Shown here one piece after another: positions 1-8,636 of a DNA stretch of 58,271 bases. The stretch is from Bacillus sp. 491mf (GTDB taxonomy: Bacteria; Bacillota; Bacilli; Bacillales; Bacillaceae_G). The translations under genes and the position numbers were made by a program. Below the pieces are notes generated by a model. It saw only the letters and a list, made by a program, of their open reading frames with translations. It searched no databases and was not told the DNA's origin. Location: NCBI RefSeq assembly GCF_900112415.1, contig NZ_FOLV01000022.1, forward strand, positions 1-58,271, read 5' to 3'. Position 1 is the first letter of the stretch, and every line of letters begins with the position of its first letter.

Positions 1-24
1 TAAAACTGCCATTGCGATTGCCAT
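1..24 (-). CDS. 5' end of an unidentified leftward gene (partial)
   Basis: The reverse strand has an ATG at 24-22 preceded by a strong GAGGAGG ribosome binding site at about 32-39. Only eight codons (MAIAMAVL) lie inside the window, too few to identify the product. A cre-like palindrome upstream suggests carbon catabolite control. Confidence 0.6.
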
Positions 25-80
25 GTGATTTCCTCCTCTTTTTGTTGTTAAGATGTGTTTCATCTTTATACCCTTATTAT

Positions 81-94
81 AGTAAGCGCTTACA
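81..94. promoter_or_regulatory. cre-like CcpA operator
   Basis: AGTAAGCGCTTACA is a near-perfect palindrome that matches the Bacillus cre consensus TGWAANCGNTNWCA at all but the first base. It lies about 57 bp upstream of the leftward start codon at 24, so it probably controls that gene. Confidence 0.6.
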
Positions 95-221
95 TTATTA
101 TCAATACATTTTGGTATGTAATATTGCATATTGAAATGTGTTTTAAATTCTCTTCTATTTTTATGAGGTCATAGATTAAGTGATGCAGGGGGAAATTGGT
201 TGTTATTTTTTAAAGATAGGA

Positions 222-249
222 TTGTAGGTTATATGTATATCGCTATAAT
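222..249 (+). promoter_or_regulatory. candidate sigma-A promoter for the sensor kinase
   Basis: TTGTAG (222-227) and a consensus TATAAT (244-249) are separated by 16 bp, 68 bp upstream of the kinase start. Prediction by eye only. Confidence 0.4.
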
Positions 250-316
250 AAAAATGGTGGGGTATAGTTTTAATAGCTATTTATAAAATTGTTGTTGTCG
301 ATAAAGGGGGTTTAAC

Positions 317-1552
317 ATGGACAAAGCTCATATACTTATACAAGAGGAAGTTAAAGCATTAAAGCTTTATTTAAGTTTATTTTATGCAATCTTCTTCTTG
401 AGTGATATCATATATTATTATGTTTATCCTAAGGTGCATACGAGAAGTAGCGATATAGGTTTTCCAGAAGGTAGTTTAGGAGTCTGGATGTATGCTTTTA
501 TGTTTTTATTGTTGTTAATCGCTATCTATTTTATAAAAAAGAAAAATATATATATTGTAAAATATATTATCTTTATAGGATTTATTTTTATTGATTTGAT
601 TAATAATGTAATGATTTATTATGGTACTACAGAACCATTTGATAATGGTAATGCAGTAGAACTGTTTTTAATGTTATTTTCCCCTATTTTTGTGAATAAA
701 CGTTATTTTTGGATCGTGTCATTTGGGGTAGTTGGAAAGTATGCTTTGTTAGGAATCGTGTTACATACACCGATTGTAATTGTACCTATTGTGCTATGTG
801 TAAGTTTTGCGATGATTGCGTTTATTCTGTTAACACGTTTTCAATCGTACGTACGTACAATTAAAAACATGTTTGAAGAAGCGCAACAAGTTGAAAAATT
901 AGCAGTCATCGGAAAAATGTCAGCTACGATTGCACATGAAATACGCAATCCGTTAACATCATTAAAAGGCTTTACGCAGTTGCAGAGAGAAAAACACCCT
1001 GAAGATGCAAAGTGCTATAACATCATGGTGCAGGAGATCGAACGTATAAATGCGATTGTTAGTGAATTAATGGTTCTTGGAAAACCGAAACAAAGACACT
1101 ACGCATTACATAATATAAAAGATATTTTATATTATGTGATTTCGATTGTAGAACAATCAGCTTCTCAACATGGGATTACCATATTGGCATTTTTTGCTAA
1201 AGAATTACCTTCTATACAGTGTGATGAGAAACAGATGAAACAAGTATTTCTTAACATTATTAAAAATGCGATCGAGGCTATGCCTAGCGGCGGTAATATT
1301 AGTGTGGAAGCGAATGTAGTTCATAGTGATCAAATTGTAGTGAGTGTGATTGATGAAGGGTGCGGGATGGACCAAGAGAAAGTAGATAAAATAGGTGAAG
1401 CTTTTTATACGACAAAGGAAAATGGAACGGGTTTAGGTTTAATGGTTACACAAAAAATTCTTGAAGAACATCAAGGTGAAATGGAATTTGAAAGCAAACT
1501 TGGTATCGGGACAAAGATCAATATTAAGCTGCCGATAGGAGAAGTGAATTAA
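317..1552 (+). CDS. Membrane sensor histidine kinase, sporulation-kinase type
   Basis: This 411-residue protein has an N-terminal region of about 190 residues with five or six hydrophobic segments. A dimerization/phosphoacceptor domain follows, whose H box is TIAHEIRNPLTSLKGF with phospho-accepting His207. The HATPase domain shows an N box (NIIKNAIEAMPSGG), a G1 box (DEGCGMD) and a G2 box (GTGLGLMV). The start follows an AAAGGGGG ribosome binding site. No response regulator gene is adjacent, as is usual for orphan kinases that feed the Spo0F/Spo0A phosphorelay (KinB-like membrane kinases). That role is inferred; the ligand sensed by the membrane domain is unknown. Confidence 0.85.
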   Translation: MDKAHILIQEEVKALKLYLSLFYAIFFLSDIIYYYVYPKVHTRSSDIGFPEGSLGVWMYAFMFLLLLIAIYFIKKKNIYIVKYIIFIGFIFIDLINNVMIYYGTTEPFDNGNAVELFLMLFSPIFVNKRYFWIVSFGVVGKYALLGIVLHTPIVIVPIVLCVSFAMIAFILLTRFQSYVRTIKNMFEEAQQVEKLAVIGKMSATIAHEIRNPLTSLKGFTQLQREKHPEDAKCYNIMVQEIERINAIVSELMVLGKPKQRHYALHNIKDILYYVISIVEQSASQHGITILAFFAKELPSIQCDEKQMKQVFLNIIKNAIEAMPSGGNISVEANVVHSDQIVVSVIDEGCGMDQEKVDKIGEAFYTTKENGTGLGLMVTQKILEEHQGEMEFESKLGIGTKINIKLPIGEVN

Positions 1553-1562
1553 ATATACGTGG

Positions 1563-1607
1563 AAAAACTCTATTTTGGAAAAGATTAATCAAAATAGAGT
1601 TTTTTTG
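1563..1607 (+). terminator. Rho-independent terminator after the sensor kinase
   Basis: A 13-bp stem (AAAACTCTATTTT pairing with AAAATAGAGTTTT) is followed by a T run, starting about 10 bp after the kinase stop codon. Confidence 0.9.
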
Positions 1608-1654
1608 TTGTTTTATAATTGATATTCACATAAATATATCCGTTTTACTCTTTC

Positions 1655-1802
1655 AACATCTAGGGCTCTGCTATGCAGAATAAAACATGATTCTCGTTTG
1701 CTTTGTCTTTATGTTTTAACGTTGCCCGTGGCAGAAACAGGCCCTAACCGCATCTATGCATGGCTAGGTGCTCTCGCCCATCTAAAAAGAAAGAGGTTTT
1801 GT
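1655..1802 (+). repeat. bcr1-like interspersed repeat, copy A
   Basis: This stretch shares a core with eight other intergenic segments of the window: a Cys-less AT-rich head, then GTGGCAGAAACAGG, CTAACCGC, TGGCTAGGTGCTCTCGCC and an A-rich/GGTTTT tail. The family resembles the ~155-bp bcr1 repeat of the B. cereus group; that name is from memory. Outer borders are approximate. It fills most of the 1553-1877 gap, and nothing else was seen there. Confidence 0.65.
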
Positions 1803-1877
1803 GGGTATTCACCTATTGCTTCTTACTTGCATATCGTAACTTATGTAGTGAAACTGCTTACAAGGGAGTGAAAGGCA

Positions 1878-2990
1878 GTGACAGGAAACATAAAAAACTA
1901 TTATGCCGGCGGTAATACAGCAAGGGGATTTTACAGTTTGTATGAAGAGAATGTAACGGGATTAGACCGATTGTTTATTCTAAAAGGTGGGCCTGGAACG
2001 GGAAAATCTTCACTGATGAAGGTGATTGGCCGTGAGTGGGTACAGAAAGGGTACGATATTGAGTTTTTACATTGTTCATCTGACAATCATTCAATTGATG
2101 GTGTAATTATTCCGTCGTTAAAAGTAGGGATTGTTGATGGAACAGCACCACATGTGATTGAACCGACAATGCCAGGTGTTGTTGAAGAGTATGTAAACTT
2201 AGGTAGTGCTTGGGACTCTGCTGAGCTTAGGAAACATAAAGGTGAGATTGTAAACTATACATCAGAAGCGACTAAGGCGTTTCAGTCAGCTTATGCGTGT
2301 TTTAAGACGGCGCTAGAGGTTCATGACGAATGGGAGAAGTTTTATATCGATCACATTGATTTTGAAAAAGCAAATGAATTAACAAAACAACTTGTGCAGC
2401 AACTTTTCACTGATAAAACGTGTACGAAAAAAGCGAATGTGAAGCATCGTTTTTTAGGAGCAGCAACGCCGAAAGGAGCAGTTGATTTTGTTCCGAATTT
2501 AACAGAGGATGTACCGAAGCGTTATTTTATAAAAGGAAGACCTGGTTCTGGGAAATCGACAATGTTAAAGAAATTAGCGGCGGCAGCTGAAGAGAAAGGT
2601 TTTGATGTTGAGATTTATCATTGCGGCTTTGATCCAAATAGTCTTGATATGGTTATTGTTAGAGAACTTGGGTTTGCCATTTTTGATAGTACAGCACCGC
2701 ATGAATATTTTCCAACTCGTGAAAGTGATGAAATCATTGATATGTATGAGCTTATTATTGAGCCGGGAACAGATGAGAAATATGCAGTAGAAATTCAAGA
2801 TGTATCGAGACGCTACAGAGAGAAAATGAATGAAGCGATGTCCTATTTAGCAAAGGCAAAATCTGTGCGTGATAAGCTAGAGAAAATTTATATTGCGGCG
2901 ATGGATTTTGAAAAAGTGGATGCATGCAAAGAGGAGATTCAAGCTGAGTTTGAGCGGATTGCAGAACTTGTTGCTGAGCAGCAAAGTTAA
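1878..2990 (+). CDS. Duplicated P-loop ATPase of unknown function (PRK06851-like)
   Basis: The 370-residue protein consists of two tandem copies of one P-loop module. Copy one carries GGPGTGKSS near residue 37 and copy two carries GRPGSGKST near residue 222. Each is followed by similar text (EFLHCSSDNHSIDGVIIP versus EIYHCGFDPNSLDMVIV, then DGTAPHV / DSTAPHE). The conserved HC and TAPH motifs support an ancient internal duplication. It reads as the PRK06851-type family of predicted ATPases, whose role is not known to me. The GTG start is supported by AAGGGAGTG just upstream. It is monocistronic, between a repeat and its own terminator. Confidence 0.8.
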   Translation: MTGNIKNYYAGGNTARGFYSLYEENVTGLDRLFILKGGPGTGKSSLMKVIGREWVQKGYDIEFLHCSSDNHSIDGVIIPSLKVGIVDGTAPHVIEPTMPGVVEEYVNLGSAWDSAELRKHKGEIVNYTSEATKAFQSAYACFKTALEVHDEWEKFYIDHIDFEKANELTKQLVQQLFTDKTCTKKANVKHRFLGAATPKGAVDFVPNLTEDVPKRYFIKGRPGSGKSTMLKKLAAAAEEKGFDVEIYHCGFDPNSLDMVIVRELGFAIFDSTAPHEYFPTRESDEIIDMYELIIEPGTDEKYAVEIQDVSRRYREKMNEAMSYLAKAKSVRDKLEKIYIAAMDFEKVDACKEEIQAEFERIAELVAEQQS

Positions 2991-3032
2991 TCCAAAAGGC
3001 ACATAAGTGCCTTTTGGATTAGTGCTTTTTTC
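2989..3032 (+). terminator. Terminator after the duplicated ATPase
   Basis: A 14-bp perfect stem (AATCCAAAAGGCAC pairing with GTGCCTTTTGGATT) overlaps the stop codon and is followed by AGTGCTTTTTT. Confidence 0.85.
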
Positions 3033-3034
3033 CG

Positions 3035-3100
3035 TTATCGACCGTTCTTTGGAATATATCGGCGCTTTTCACAATATATCGGCGATTCGACACAATATAA
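3035..3100 (-). repeat. CGCCGATATAT array, two units (reverse orientation)
   Basis: ATATATCGGCG occurs at 3054-3064 and 3074-3084, exactly 20 bp apart, with a decayed third unit (TTATCGACCGTTCTT) before them. The same unit recurs in arrays near 31239, 52441 and 57532. The remainder of the gap to 3311 shows no other recognisable feature. Confidence 0.7.
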
Positions 3101-3311
3101 AGACACCTCGATGATATTCGACATACAGGTGGTCGATTTGCTGAGTTGAATCATACCGAAAAGTGGACTTTTTAGTTAGCCTCTTTTTAAAATCGTACTT
3201 TCTTCTAAAGTTGTCGATAATGGAGTTGTATACGTTTTTAAATAAGACGAAGGAATCTTATTATATTTGTCGAATTTCCAGGGAAATGATCAGAAAATGA
3301 GAGTGATACAT

Positions 3312-4088
3312 ATGAGAGAAACAATCCAGTTAGAATTAAAAAGAATTGAGAAAGAGAATGATGTAAAAATCTTGTTTGCAGTTGAATCAGGGAGCCGTGC
3401 GTGGGGATTTCCATCAAAAGATAGCGATTATGATGTGCGCTTTGTGTACGTACATCGATTGGAATGGTATTTATCAATTGAGCAGAGGCGGGACGTTATT
3501 GAGTATCCAATTAACGACGCCCTTGATATAAGCGGTTGGGAACTCCGCAAAGCACTGCAGCTATTTTCTAAATCGAATCCGGCTTTGTTAGAGTGGATCA
3601 ATTCACCAATTGTATACATGAAGGCATCAGATCTTTCGGAGCATTTGCAGGAAATGAGTAGTCAGTTTGATCCAAAAGCAACGGTATATCATTATTTACA
3701 TATGGCATCTAAAAACTATCGCGCATTTTTGCAAGGTGAAGAAGTAAAGTTGAAGAAATATTTTTATGTATTACGTCCGATACTGGCGTGCAAATGGTTA
3801 GAAAAGAAAGGGATACTGCCACCTGTTGAATTTGAAAGATTGGTGAATGAATTAACATTAGATGCCGCACTGTTACAAGAAATCGAGGAACTGCTTAAGA
3901 AGAAAAAAGCGGGTATCGAGCTGGATGTAGGCCCGAGAATTACGTTACTAAATGAATTTTTAGAAGAACAGATTACCTATTATGAAGAGTATGTAAAAAG
4001 TCTAGAAAAGAAATCAGTTATAGATATTGAAAAGTTAAATGTACTGTTTCAAGATATGTTACATGAAAGTTGGAAAGAGCACGGATAA
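3312..4088 (+). CDS. YcgL/RlaP-like nucleotidyltransferase
   Basis: The 258-residue protein opens with a polymerase-beta-type nucleotidyltransferase motif, ESGSRAWGFPSKDSDYDVRF, in which the GS and the DxD aspartates are the expected metal and nucleotide ligands. This arrangement and the length fit the YcgL family of B. subtilis, related to RlaP predicted RNA-repair nucleotidyltransferases. Substrate unknown. The ATG at 3312 was chosen because GAGAGTGAT precedes it; an ATG at 3297 and a TTG at 3267 are in frame but less well supported. The stop codon is inside its terminator. The gene stands alone. Confidence 0.75.
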   Translation: MRETIQLELKRIEKENDVKILFAVESGSRAWGFPSKDSDYDVRFVYVHRLEWYLSIEQRRDVIEYPINDALDISGWELRKALQLFSKSNPALLEWINSPIVYMKASDLSEHLQEMSSQFDPKATVYHYLHMASKNYRAFLQGEEVKLKKYFYVLRPILACKWLEKKGILPPVEFERLVNELTLDAALLQEIEELLKKKKAGIELDVGPRITLLNEFLEEQITYYEEYVKSLEKKSVIDIEKLNVLFQDMLHESWKEHG

Positions 4089-4103
4089 TTCGTGCTCTTT
4101 TTT
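4075..4103 (+). terminator. Terminator overlapping the nucleotidyltransferase stop
   Basis: AAAGAGCACG pairs with CGTGCTCTTT around a short loop containing the stop codon, followed by six T. Confidence 0.85.
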
Positions 4104-4135
4104 ATAAGAGAAATGTTCTTTAGTTCATTCTTAGA

Positions 4136-4294
4136 TTTTCGACATACAAATTGCTGTTAAGAAGAAAAACCGTGCCGCCACTTGCTTGTTCCTTTTGTTT
4201 AAAACCTCGCATGTGGCAGAAAGAGGACCTGACCGCTTCTATGCACGGCTAGATGCTCTTGTCCTCCTCAAAAAGGAAGGGGGTTTTTATGCCT
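4136..4294 (+). repeat. bcr1-like interspersed repeat, copy B
   Basis: This is a near full-length member (about 159 bp). It has the TTTTCGACATACAAATTGCTG head, a GCATGTGGCAGAAAGAGG centre, CTGACCGCTTCTATGCACGG, and the pyrimidine/purine tail AAAAAGGAAGGGGGTTTTTA. It sits between convergent genes. Confidence 0.7.
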
Positions 4295-4300
4295 TTTATA

Positions 4301-5827
4301 TTATATATCCTCAATTCTTTTTAATGCTTCATCTGCTGGCCCTTCAATTACCTCTCCTTCAATTGAAAAACGTGAACCGTGACAAGGACAATCCCATGTG
4401 CAGTCACCGCTATTCCACTCCACTTCGCAACCTAAGTGTGTACAAGTTGTATCGACAATGTGAAGTTTGCCGTCGTCATCTTTATATGCGCCGGCACGTT
4501 TTCCGTTTACATTTACAACAGAACCTTCTCCGTTTACGAGATCTTCTGGTTTGCGAAGAGCAAATTCCAGTTTTCCTTCAATTAAATGTTTTGCTACGTC
4601 GAGGTTTTGTGTAACAAACGTTTTTAAATCTGGATTCGTATGGAATCGTGATGGTGCGTAAAGTTCTTTATAGGGACTATCGATTTTCATAATGGATGCT
4701 TTTAGCAATAAAGCTGCTGCGACTCCATTTGTCATACCCCATTTGCGGTAGCCGGTTGCTACAAAAATATTAGGGTTACTTTCATTAATGTGCCCGACAT
4801 AAGGAACTTTATCGAGTGTAATTAAGTCTTGTGTTGCCCATCTGTATGGAATTGCCTCTATACCAAAGGTTTCTTCGCCGAATGTTTGCAGCGCTTCGTA
4901 ATGGTTCATCATGTTAATGCCTTGTCCCGTTTTATGACTTTCACCACCAATTAACACGAGTTTTTCGCCATTCATTGTGGTGTAGCGGAGGGATCGTTTT
5001 GGGTTATCGACGCTTATATACATTCCTCCTGGATACTCTTGCTTTGTTTTTACGCCAAGGACATACGAGCGTTCTGCGTACATTCTAGCGAAGAAGAAGC
5101 TGTTTGCATCATAAAAAGGAAAGTGAGAGCAAGAAATAATGTAACTACAAGTGATTCGATGTCCAGCTTTTGTAATCACTTGCTGATAAGATCCTTTTTC
5201 TACATCAATTGCAGTTGTATTTTCATATATAACGCCGCCATGTTCAATGAACTGTTCGACAAGCGCTGCTAAGTAGCGAAGCGGGTGGAACTGAGCTTGA
5301 TTCTTTATAACAAGTGCCGCCTTTATAGGAATGGGAAGTGGGATACTTTCTACGTATTCGCCAGGAATATCAAGCTTTTTGTATGCCTCTAATTCTGTTG
5401 TTAATTTGTGTAGATTATCGGTTTCGTTTGTATATAGATAAGCATCTTCTTCCGTGAAATCACATTGGATATTGTGCTGCTGAATGGTATCTTTTATAAA
5501 TTGCAGTGCTTCATTGTTTGCCTCGTAATACAATTTTGCTTTTTCTTCTCCAAAGTGATCAATGAGTTCATTGTAAATAAGATCATGCTGCGTTGTAATC
5601 TTTGCGGTTGTATGTCCGGTAGTTCCGTTTAAAATGTTGCCTGCATCAATTAAAGCAACTTTGATTCCTTCTTTTGCGAGCAGGTAGGCTGTTGTGATGC
5701 CGGTGATGCCTGCTCCGACAATGGCAACTTCAGTTTTTATGCTCTCTGTTAGTTTTGGGAAGGTAGGCAAGTGAATAGAATCACGCCAATATGGTTCTGG
5801 AAATTTTGGGAGTTGGTTATATTCCAA
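4301..5827 (-). CDS. FAD-dependent oxidoreductase with C-terminal Rieske domain (YhfW-like)
   Basis: The 508-residue protein has an N-terminal dinucleotide-binding fold (VAIVGAGITGITTAYLLA, residues about 30-47) of the DAO/glycine oxidase type. The last 70 residues form a Rieske [2Fe-2S] domain. The cluster ligands are visible as C462-T-H464 and C480-P-C-H483. The domain order matches B. subtilis YhfW. The electron donor and substrate are unknown; a soluble electron-transfer dehydrogenase is likely because there is no signal peptide. The start is a TTG at 5827 with GAGGTG seven bases upstream. Transcribed alone, converging on the nucleotidyltransferase. Confidence 0.85.
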   Translation of the reverse strand: MEYNQLPKFPEPYWRDSIHLPTFPKLTESIKTEVAIVGAGITGITTAYLLAKEGIKVALIDAGNILNGTTGHTTAKITTQHDLIYNELIDHFGEEKAKLYYEANNEALQFIKDTIQQHNIQCDFTEEDAYLYTNETDNLHKLTTELEAYKKLDIPGEYVESIPLPIPIKAALVIKNQAQFHPLRYLAALVEQFIEHGGVIYENTTAIDVEKGSYQQVITKAGHRITCSYIISCSHFPFYDANSFFFARMYAERSYVLGVKTKQEYPGGMYISVDNPKRSLRYTTMNGEKLVLIGGESHKTGQGINMMNHYEALQTFGEETFGIEAIPYRWATQDLITLDKVPYVGHINESNPNIFVATGYRKWGMTNGVAAALLLKASIMKIDSPYKELYAPSRFHTNPDLKTFVTQNLDVAKHLIEGKLEFALRKPEDLVNGEGSVVNVNGKRAGAYKDDDGKLHIVDTTCTHLGCEVEWNSGDCTWDCPCHGSRFSIEGEVIEGPADEALKRIEDI

Positions 5828-6145
5828 GAAAATGCACCTCGTATTCTAATAAGTTTATATTACTTAATTTTTCCAATAACGAGAATTTCATGTGCTAAAA
5901 ATAAATTATTTTAAAATAGTTTATTAATGGGGTTTTTAGATAGGGATTTCATTTGGGTTTGGCTGACATCATGGCAGATAAATAAGATAGAGTATAGTAT
6001 TTTTCACAGAATGGAATAGTAAGCGAAGTGAAGATGCTGGAATGATGGGAAGTATAAAAGGTGATAAATAAGCGTTTTTTCTTTAGTAGCATAGGAAGTA
6101 ATTATGAAAGTATAACCAACTTTTATGACCTAGTAATAAAATCTA

Positions 6146-6175
6146 TTGACAATATAGAAAGCGTACTGATATGAT
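6146..6175 (+). promoter_or_regulatory. candidate promoter of the desaturase
   Basis: TTGACA (6146-6151) and TATGAT (6170-6175) are spaced by 18 bp. This leaves a 5' untranslated region of roughly 180 bases before the start at 6360, long enough for leader control. The rest of the 5828-6359 gap is AT-rich with no other feature I can name. Confidence 0.5.
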
Positions 6176-6359
6176 TCAACTTGTGGAAAGGTTGATAAAG
6201 GGTAAAAAGAGAAATGTTTTTCAATGAATAATAATTGTAAGAGTGAGTGAGCATAATTTTCTGTGAGAGAGAAAATTTATAATAATAGTATTATCAATCT
6301 GGAAACACCAATCGTTATATGCAAAGTGCGTAAGCGCGGCAAGAGAAGGGGGCAAAAGA

Positions 6360-7439
6360 ATGAAGGATCTTCATACGTTTGGCTGGTATGCAGCACGTGT
6401 ATCACCGCATTTGCCAAAAAAGGCATTTAAACCAGTTCCGGCTCGTTTGTTTGGCGGACTAGCCTACTTATTGATTACGGTAGCAGGTTTTTTGGCAATT
6501 GGCTTATTTAATTTGAATGCGTGGGCTAATCTTGGAATTGCAATCGTTTTAGGGTTGTGTTTTGCTTCTATGGGATTTCTTGGACATGAAATTTTGCACG
6601 GTACAGTAGTAAGAAAAGCTTGGTTACGAGATTTTCTTGGGGCAATCGCGTTTATGCCATTATCAACTGGACCGAAATTGTGGAGAAAGTGGCATAATTT
6701 GACTCACCATGTACATACACAACATGAAGAGCATGATCCAGATGCGTGGCCAACGATGGATAAGTTTAAGAAAAGCAAATTTTTACGATGGGTATATCGC
6801 CTTCCGTTACATGTTCGTTCCTTCTTTAGCTTTTTGTCGTTAACACTTCAATTTACAGTGCATTCGTCTCGTATGTTTTTCCTTTTTATCAAGGAATTTA
6901 AGCCATCAACTCAAAAATCTGTATGGCTTCAGCTTCTTTTACCATGGACAGTGTGGATTAGTTTATTGTTTATTATGGGTCCTGCAAAATGGTTTTTTGC
7001 TTATGTTATTCCATTATTAATTGCAAACGCTATTGTAATGGGATATATCGCAACAAATCACCGTTTGAATCCAATTGTTCCTGTAAACGATCCGCTTGCA
7101 AACTGTTTATCGGTAACAGTGCCGCGCTGGGTAGACGTATTACATTTTAACTTTTCATATCATACAGAACATCACTTGTTCCCAGGTATGAGCTCGAAAT
7201 ACTATCCATTAGTAAAAGAGAAAATTAAAGAAATGTGGCCGGAGCGCTATCATGAAATGCCGATGGGGAAAGCATTAGCTGCGCTTTGGAATACACCGCG
7301 TGTGTATTATCAAGGTAGTGAGTTAGTTGACCCGCATAAGGCGCATGTATATGGCTCTTTAGGGAATGGGTTAGATCCTGCGAATATTGAATATCGCCAG
7401 GAAAAGATAGAAGATTCAAAAGTTGTGAAGAACGGCTAA
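6360..7439 (+). CDS. Membrane acyl-lipid fatty acid desaturase
   Basis: The 359-residue integral membrane protein carries the three histidine boxes of acyl-lipid desaturases: GHEILHG (near residue 77), HNLTHHVHTQHEEH (near residue 118) and HTEHHLFPG (near residue 271). Several hydrophobic helices separate them. These histidines bind the di-iron centre that inserts a double bond into phospholipid acyl chains, usually to keep membranes fluid in the cold. B. cereus has two such enzymes of different regiospecificity (delta-5 and delta-10), and I cannot tell which this is. RBS is AAGGGGGC. A bidirectional terminator follows. Confidence 0.9.
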   Translation: MKDLHTFGWYAARVSPHLPKKAFKPVPARLFGGLAYLLITVAGFLAIGLFNLNAWANLGIAIVLGLCFASMGFLGHEILHGTVVRKAWLRDFLGAIAFMPLSTGPKLWRKWHNLTHHVHTQHEEHDPDAWPTMDKFKKSKFLRWVYRLPLHVRSFFSFLSLTLQFTVHSSRMFFLFIKEFKPSTQKSVWLQLLLPWTVWISLLFIMGPAKWFFAYVIPLLIANAIVMGYIATNHRLNPIVPVNDPLANCLSVTVPRWVDVLHFNFSYHTEHHLFPGMSSKYYPLVKEKIKEMWPERYHEMPMGKALAALWNTPRVYYQGSELVDPHKAHVYGSLGNGLDPANIEYRQEKIEDSKVVKNG

Positions 7440-7454
7440 AATATAAGTTTTAAG

Positions 7455-7530
7455 TATGATATAAAAGCCCCCTTTTTTAGGAGGACGAGAGCACCTGGCC
7501 GTGTTTAGAAGCGGTCAGGTTTTGCTTTGT
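7455..7530 (-). repeat. bcr1-like interspersed repeat, copy C (truncated, inverted)
   Basis: AGGAGGACGAGAGCACC, CTGGCCGTG and GAAGCGGTCAGG match the reverse complement of the repeat tail, but the distal half is missing. It lies directly downstream of the desaturase. Confidence 0.6.
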
Positions 7531-7578
7531 ATTGCAACGATATATAATATAGAACCTTCATGTTTTTTATAGAATGAT

Positions 7579-7613
7579 AAAAGCACGAGCTCGTAGAGAG
7601 TTCGTGCTTTTTA
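7579..7613. terminator. Bidirectional terminator between desaturase and ABC permease
   Basis: AAAGCACGAGCTC pairs with GAGAGTTCGTGCTTT with a single G-T mismatch, with A and T runs on both sides. It is placed between convergent genes. Confidence 0.8.
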
Positions 7614-8297
7614 CATAGGAATCTCTTTTTGTTTCCCGGCTTGTGTGTAATTCGTATTTTTTCGTGCTAATTTTTTTTCAAGAAGATGTACAAAGTACGT
7701 GAAGAGAAGGACAAGCGAAAGGTAATAGACGCTGACAATCATATATGTGTCGAGCTGCTGAAAGTTTGCGGCAGCTTCAGAAAGCCCAGTGCCCCATAGT
7801 TCTGACATTCCTACATAAGCAACGAGAGAGGAGTCTTTTAAACCAATAATAAACTGATTGCCAAGCGGCGGAAGCGATAAACGGAACGCTTGTGGCAAAA
7901 TAATTCGCCGCATTGCTAATGGATATGCCATTCCTAAAGAGCGGGCTGCTTCAAGTTGACCGCGGTCCACGGATTGAATAGAGCCTCTAAAAATTTCTGT
8001 AATATAAGCACCGTTATGGACAGCAAGAGCAATTGCCCCTGCCCAAAAAGGCGATAATACAATAATAGATGTAATTCCAAAATAGAGGATCATAATTTGT
8101 ACAACTAGCGGTATCCCGCGAATAATTGCAATGTATACATGGGCGATTCCATTTAAGACTTTACTATTGGAAATACGAAAAAAGGCAAATAATAATCCAA
8201 TTAAGCATCCAAGTAATAAGGACGTTATGGTTAGTTGCAGTGTAATGACAACTGCTTTTAGGAACGTTGGATATGTAGATATGAAAATATCAATCAT
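7611..8297 (-). CDS. Polar amino acid ABC transporter permease
   Basis: The 228-residue membrane protein has about five hydrophobic helices and the EAA loop EAARSLGMAYPLAMRRIILPQA that docks on the ATPase. It belongs to the HisM/GlnP type permeases; B. subtilis TcyB/TcyL cystine permeases have the same layout. The ATG at 8297 is preceded by GAGGTG; an upstream extension of the frame lacks an RBS. It is the third gene after the ATPase and binding protein but is separated from the latter by 339 bp holding a repeat copy. Its expression may therefore rely on read-through or its own promoter. Confidence 0.85.
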   Translation of the reverse strand: MIDIFISTYPTFLKAVVITLQLTITSLLLGCLIGLLFAFFRISNSKVLNGIAHVYIAIIRGIPLVVQIMILYFGITSIIVLSPFWAGAIALAVHNGAYITEIFRGSIQSVDRGQLEAARSLGMAYPLAMRRIILPQAFRLSLPPLGNQFIIGLKDSSLVAYVGMSELWGTGLSEAAANFQQLDTYMIVSVYYLSLVLLFTYFVHLLEKKLARKNTNYTQAGKQKEIPM

Positions 8298-8375
8298 CGT
8301 TATCACCTCTATATCGTTTTTTTTACTATGGTAACCATGCCCCACTGAAAGATGTGGGGCACTATTTGTAAAAAA

Positions 8376-8635
8376 TCTAGTAACTACTCAGCCATACATT
8401 TCATTTAGAAGTTTGGTAAGGGATATGATTCCAGCGAAAATACGTCCTTTATTACTTATAATTGCTGCCATGAAGATAAAAATGGACCTACACCTCGCTG
8501 TCTTTCTTTGTTTTAAAGCTTTGCGCGTGGCAGGAAAAGGCACTGACCGCTCCTATACATAGCCAGGCCCTCCTAGACCATTTAAAAAAATGCTTTTCTG
8601 CCTTTTTTTCATAGAGTGACTGAGTAGTTATAAGA
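8376..8635. repeat. Long-range inverted repeat flanking a repeat insertion
   Basis: TCTAGTAACTACTCAG (8376-8391) and CTGAGTAGTTATAAGA (8620-8635) are inverted copies with two mismatches. They enclose about 228 bp that includes bcr1-like copy D. A separate hairpin with stem TGCCCCAC / GTGGGGCA lies at 8338-8361. See findings. Confidence 0.55.
8465..8612 (+). repeat. bcr1-like interspersed repeat, copy D
   Basis: GCGTGGCAGGAAAAGGCACTGACCGC and a degenerate AGCCAGGCCCTCCTAG tail match the family. It lies between two genes of one operon on the opposite strand. Confidence 0.6.
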
Positions 8636-8636
8636 T

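Noticed and set aside
3428-3619. Minus-strand open frame inside the nucleotidyltransferase gene
   Set aside because: It lies fully inside a better-supported gene, has no RBS and reads like a shadow frame.
7225-7419. Antisense open frames in the desaturase and many other genes
   Set aside because: They lack RBS and promoter signals and mirror codon bias of the sense gene.
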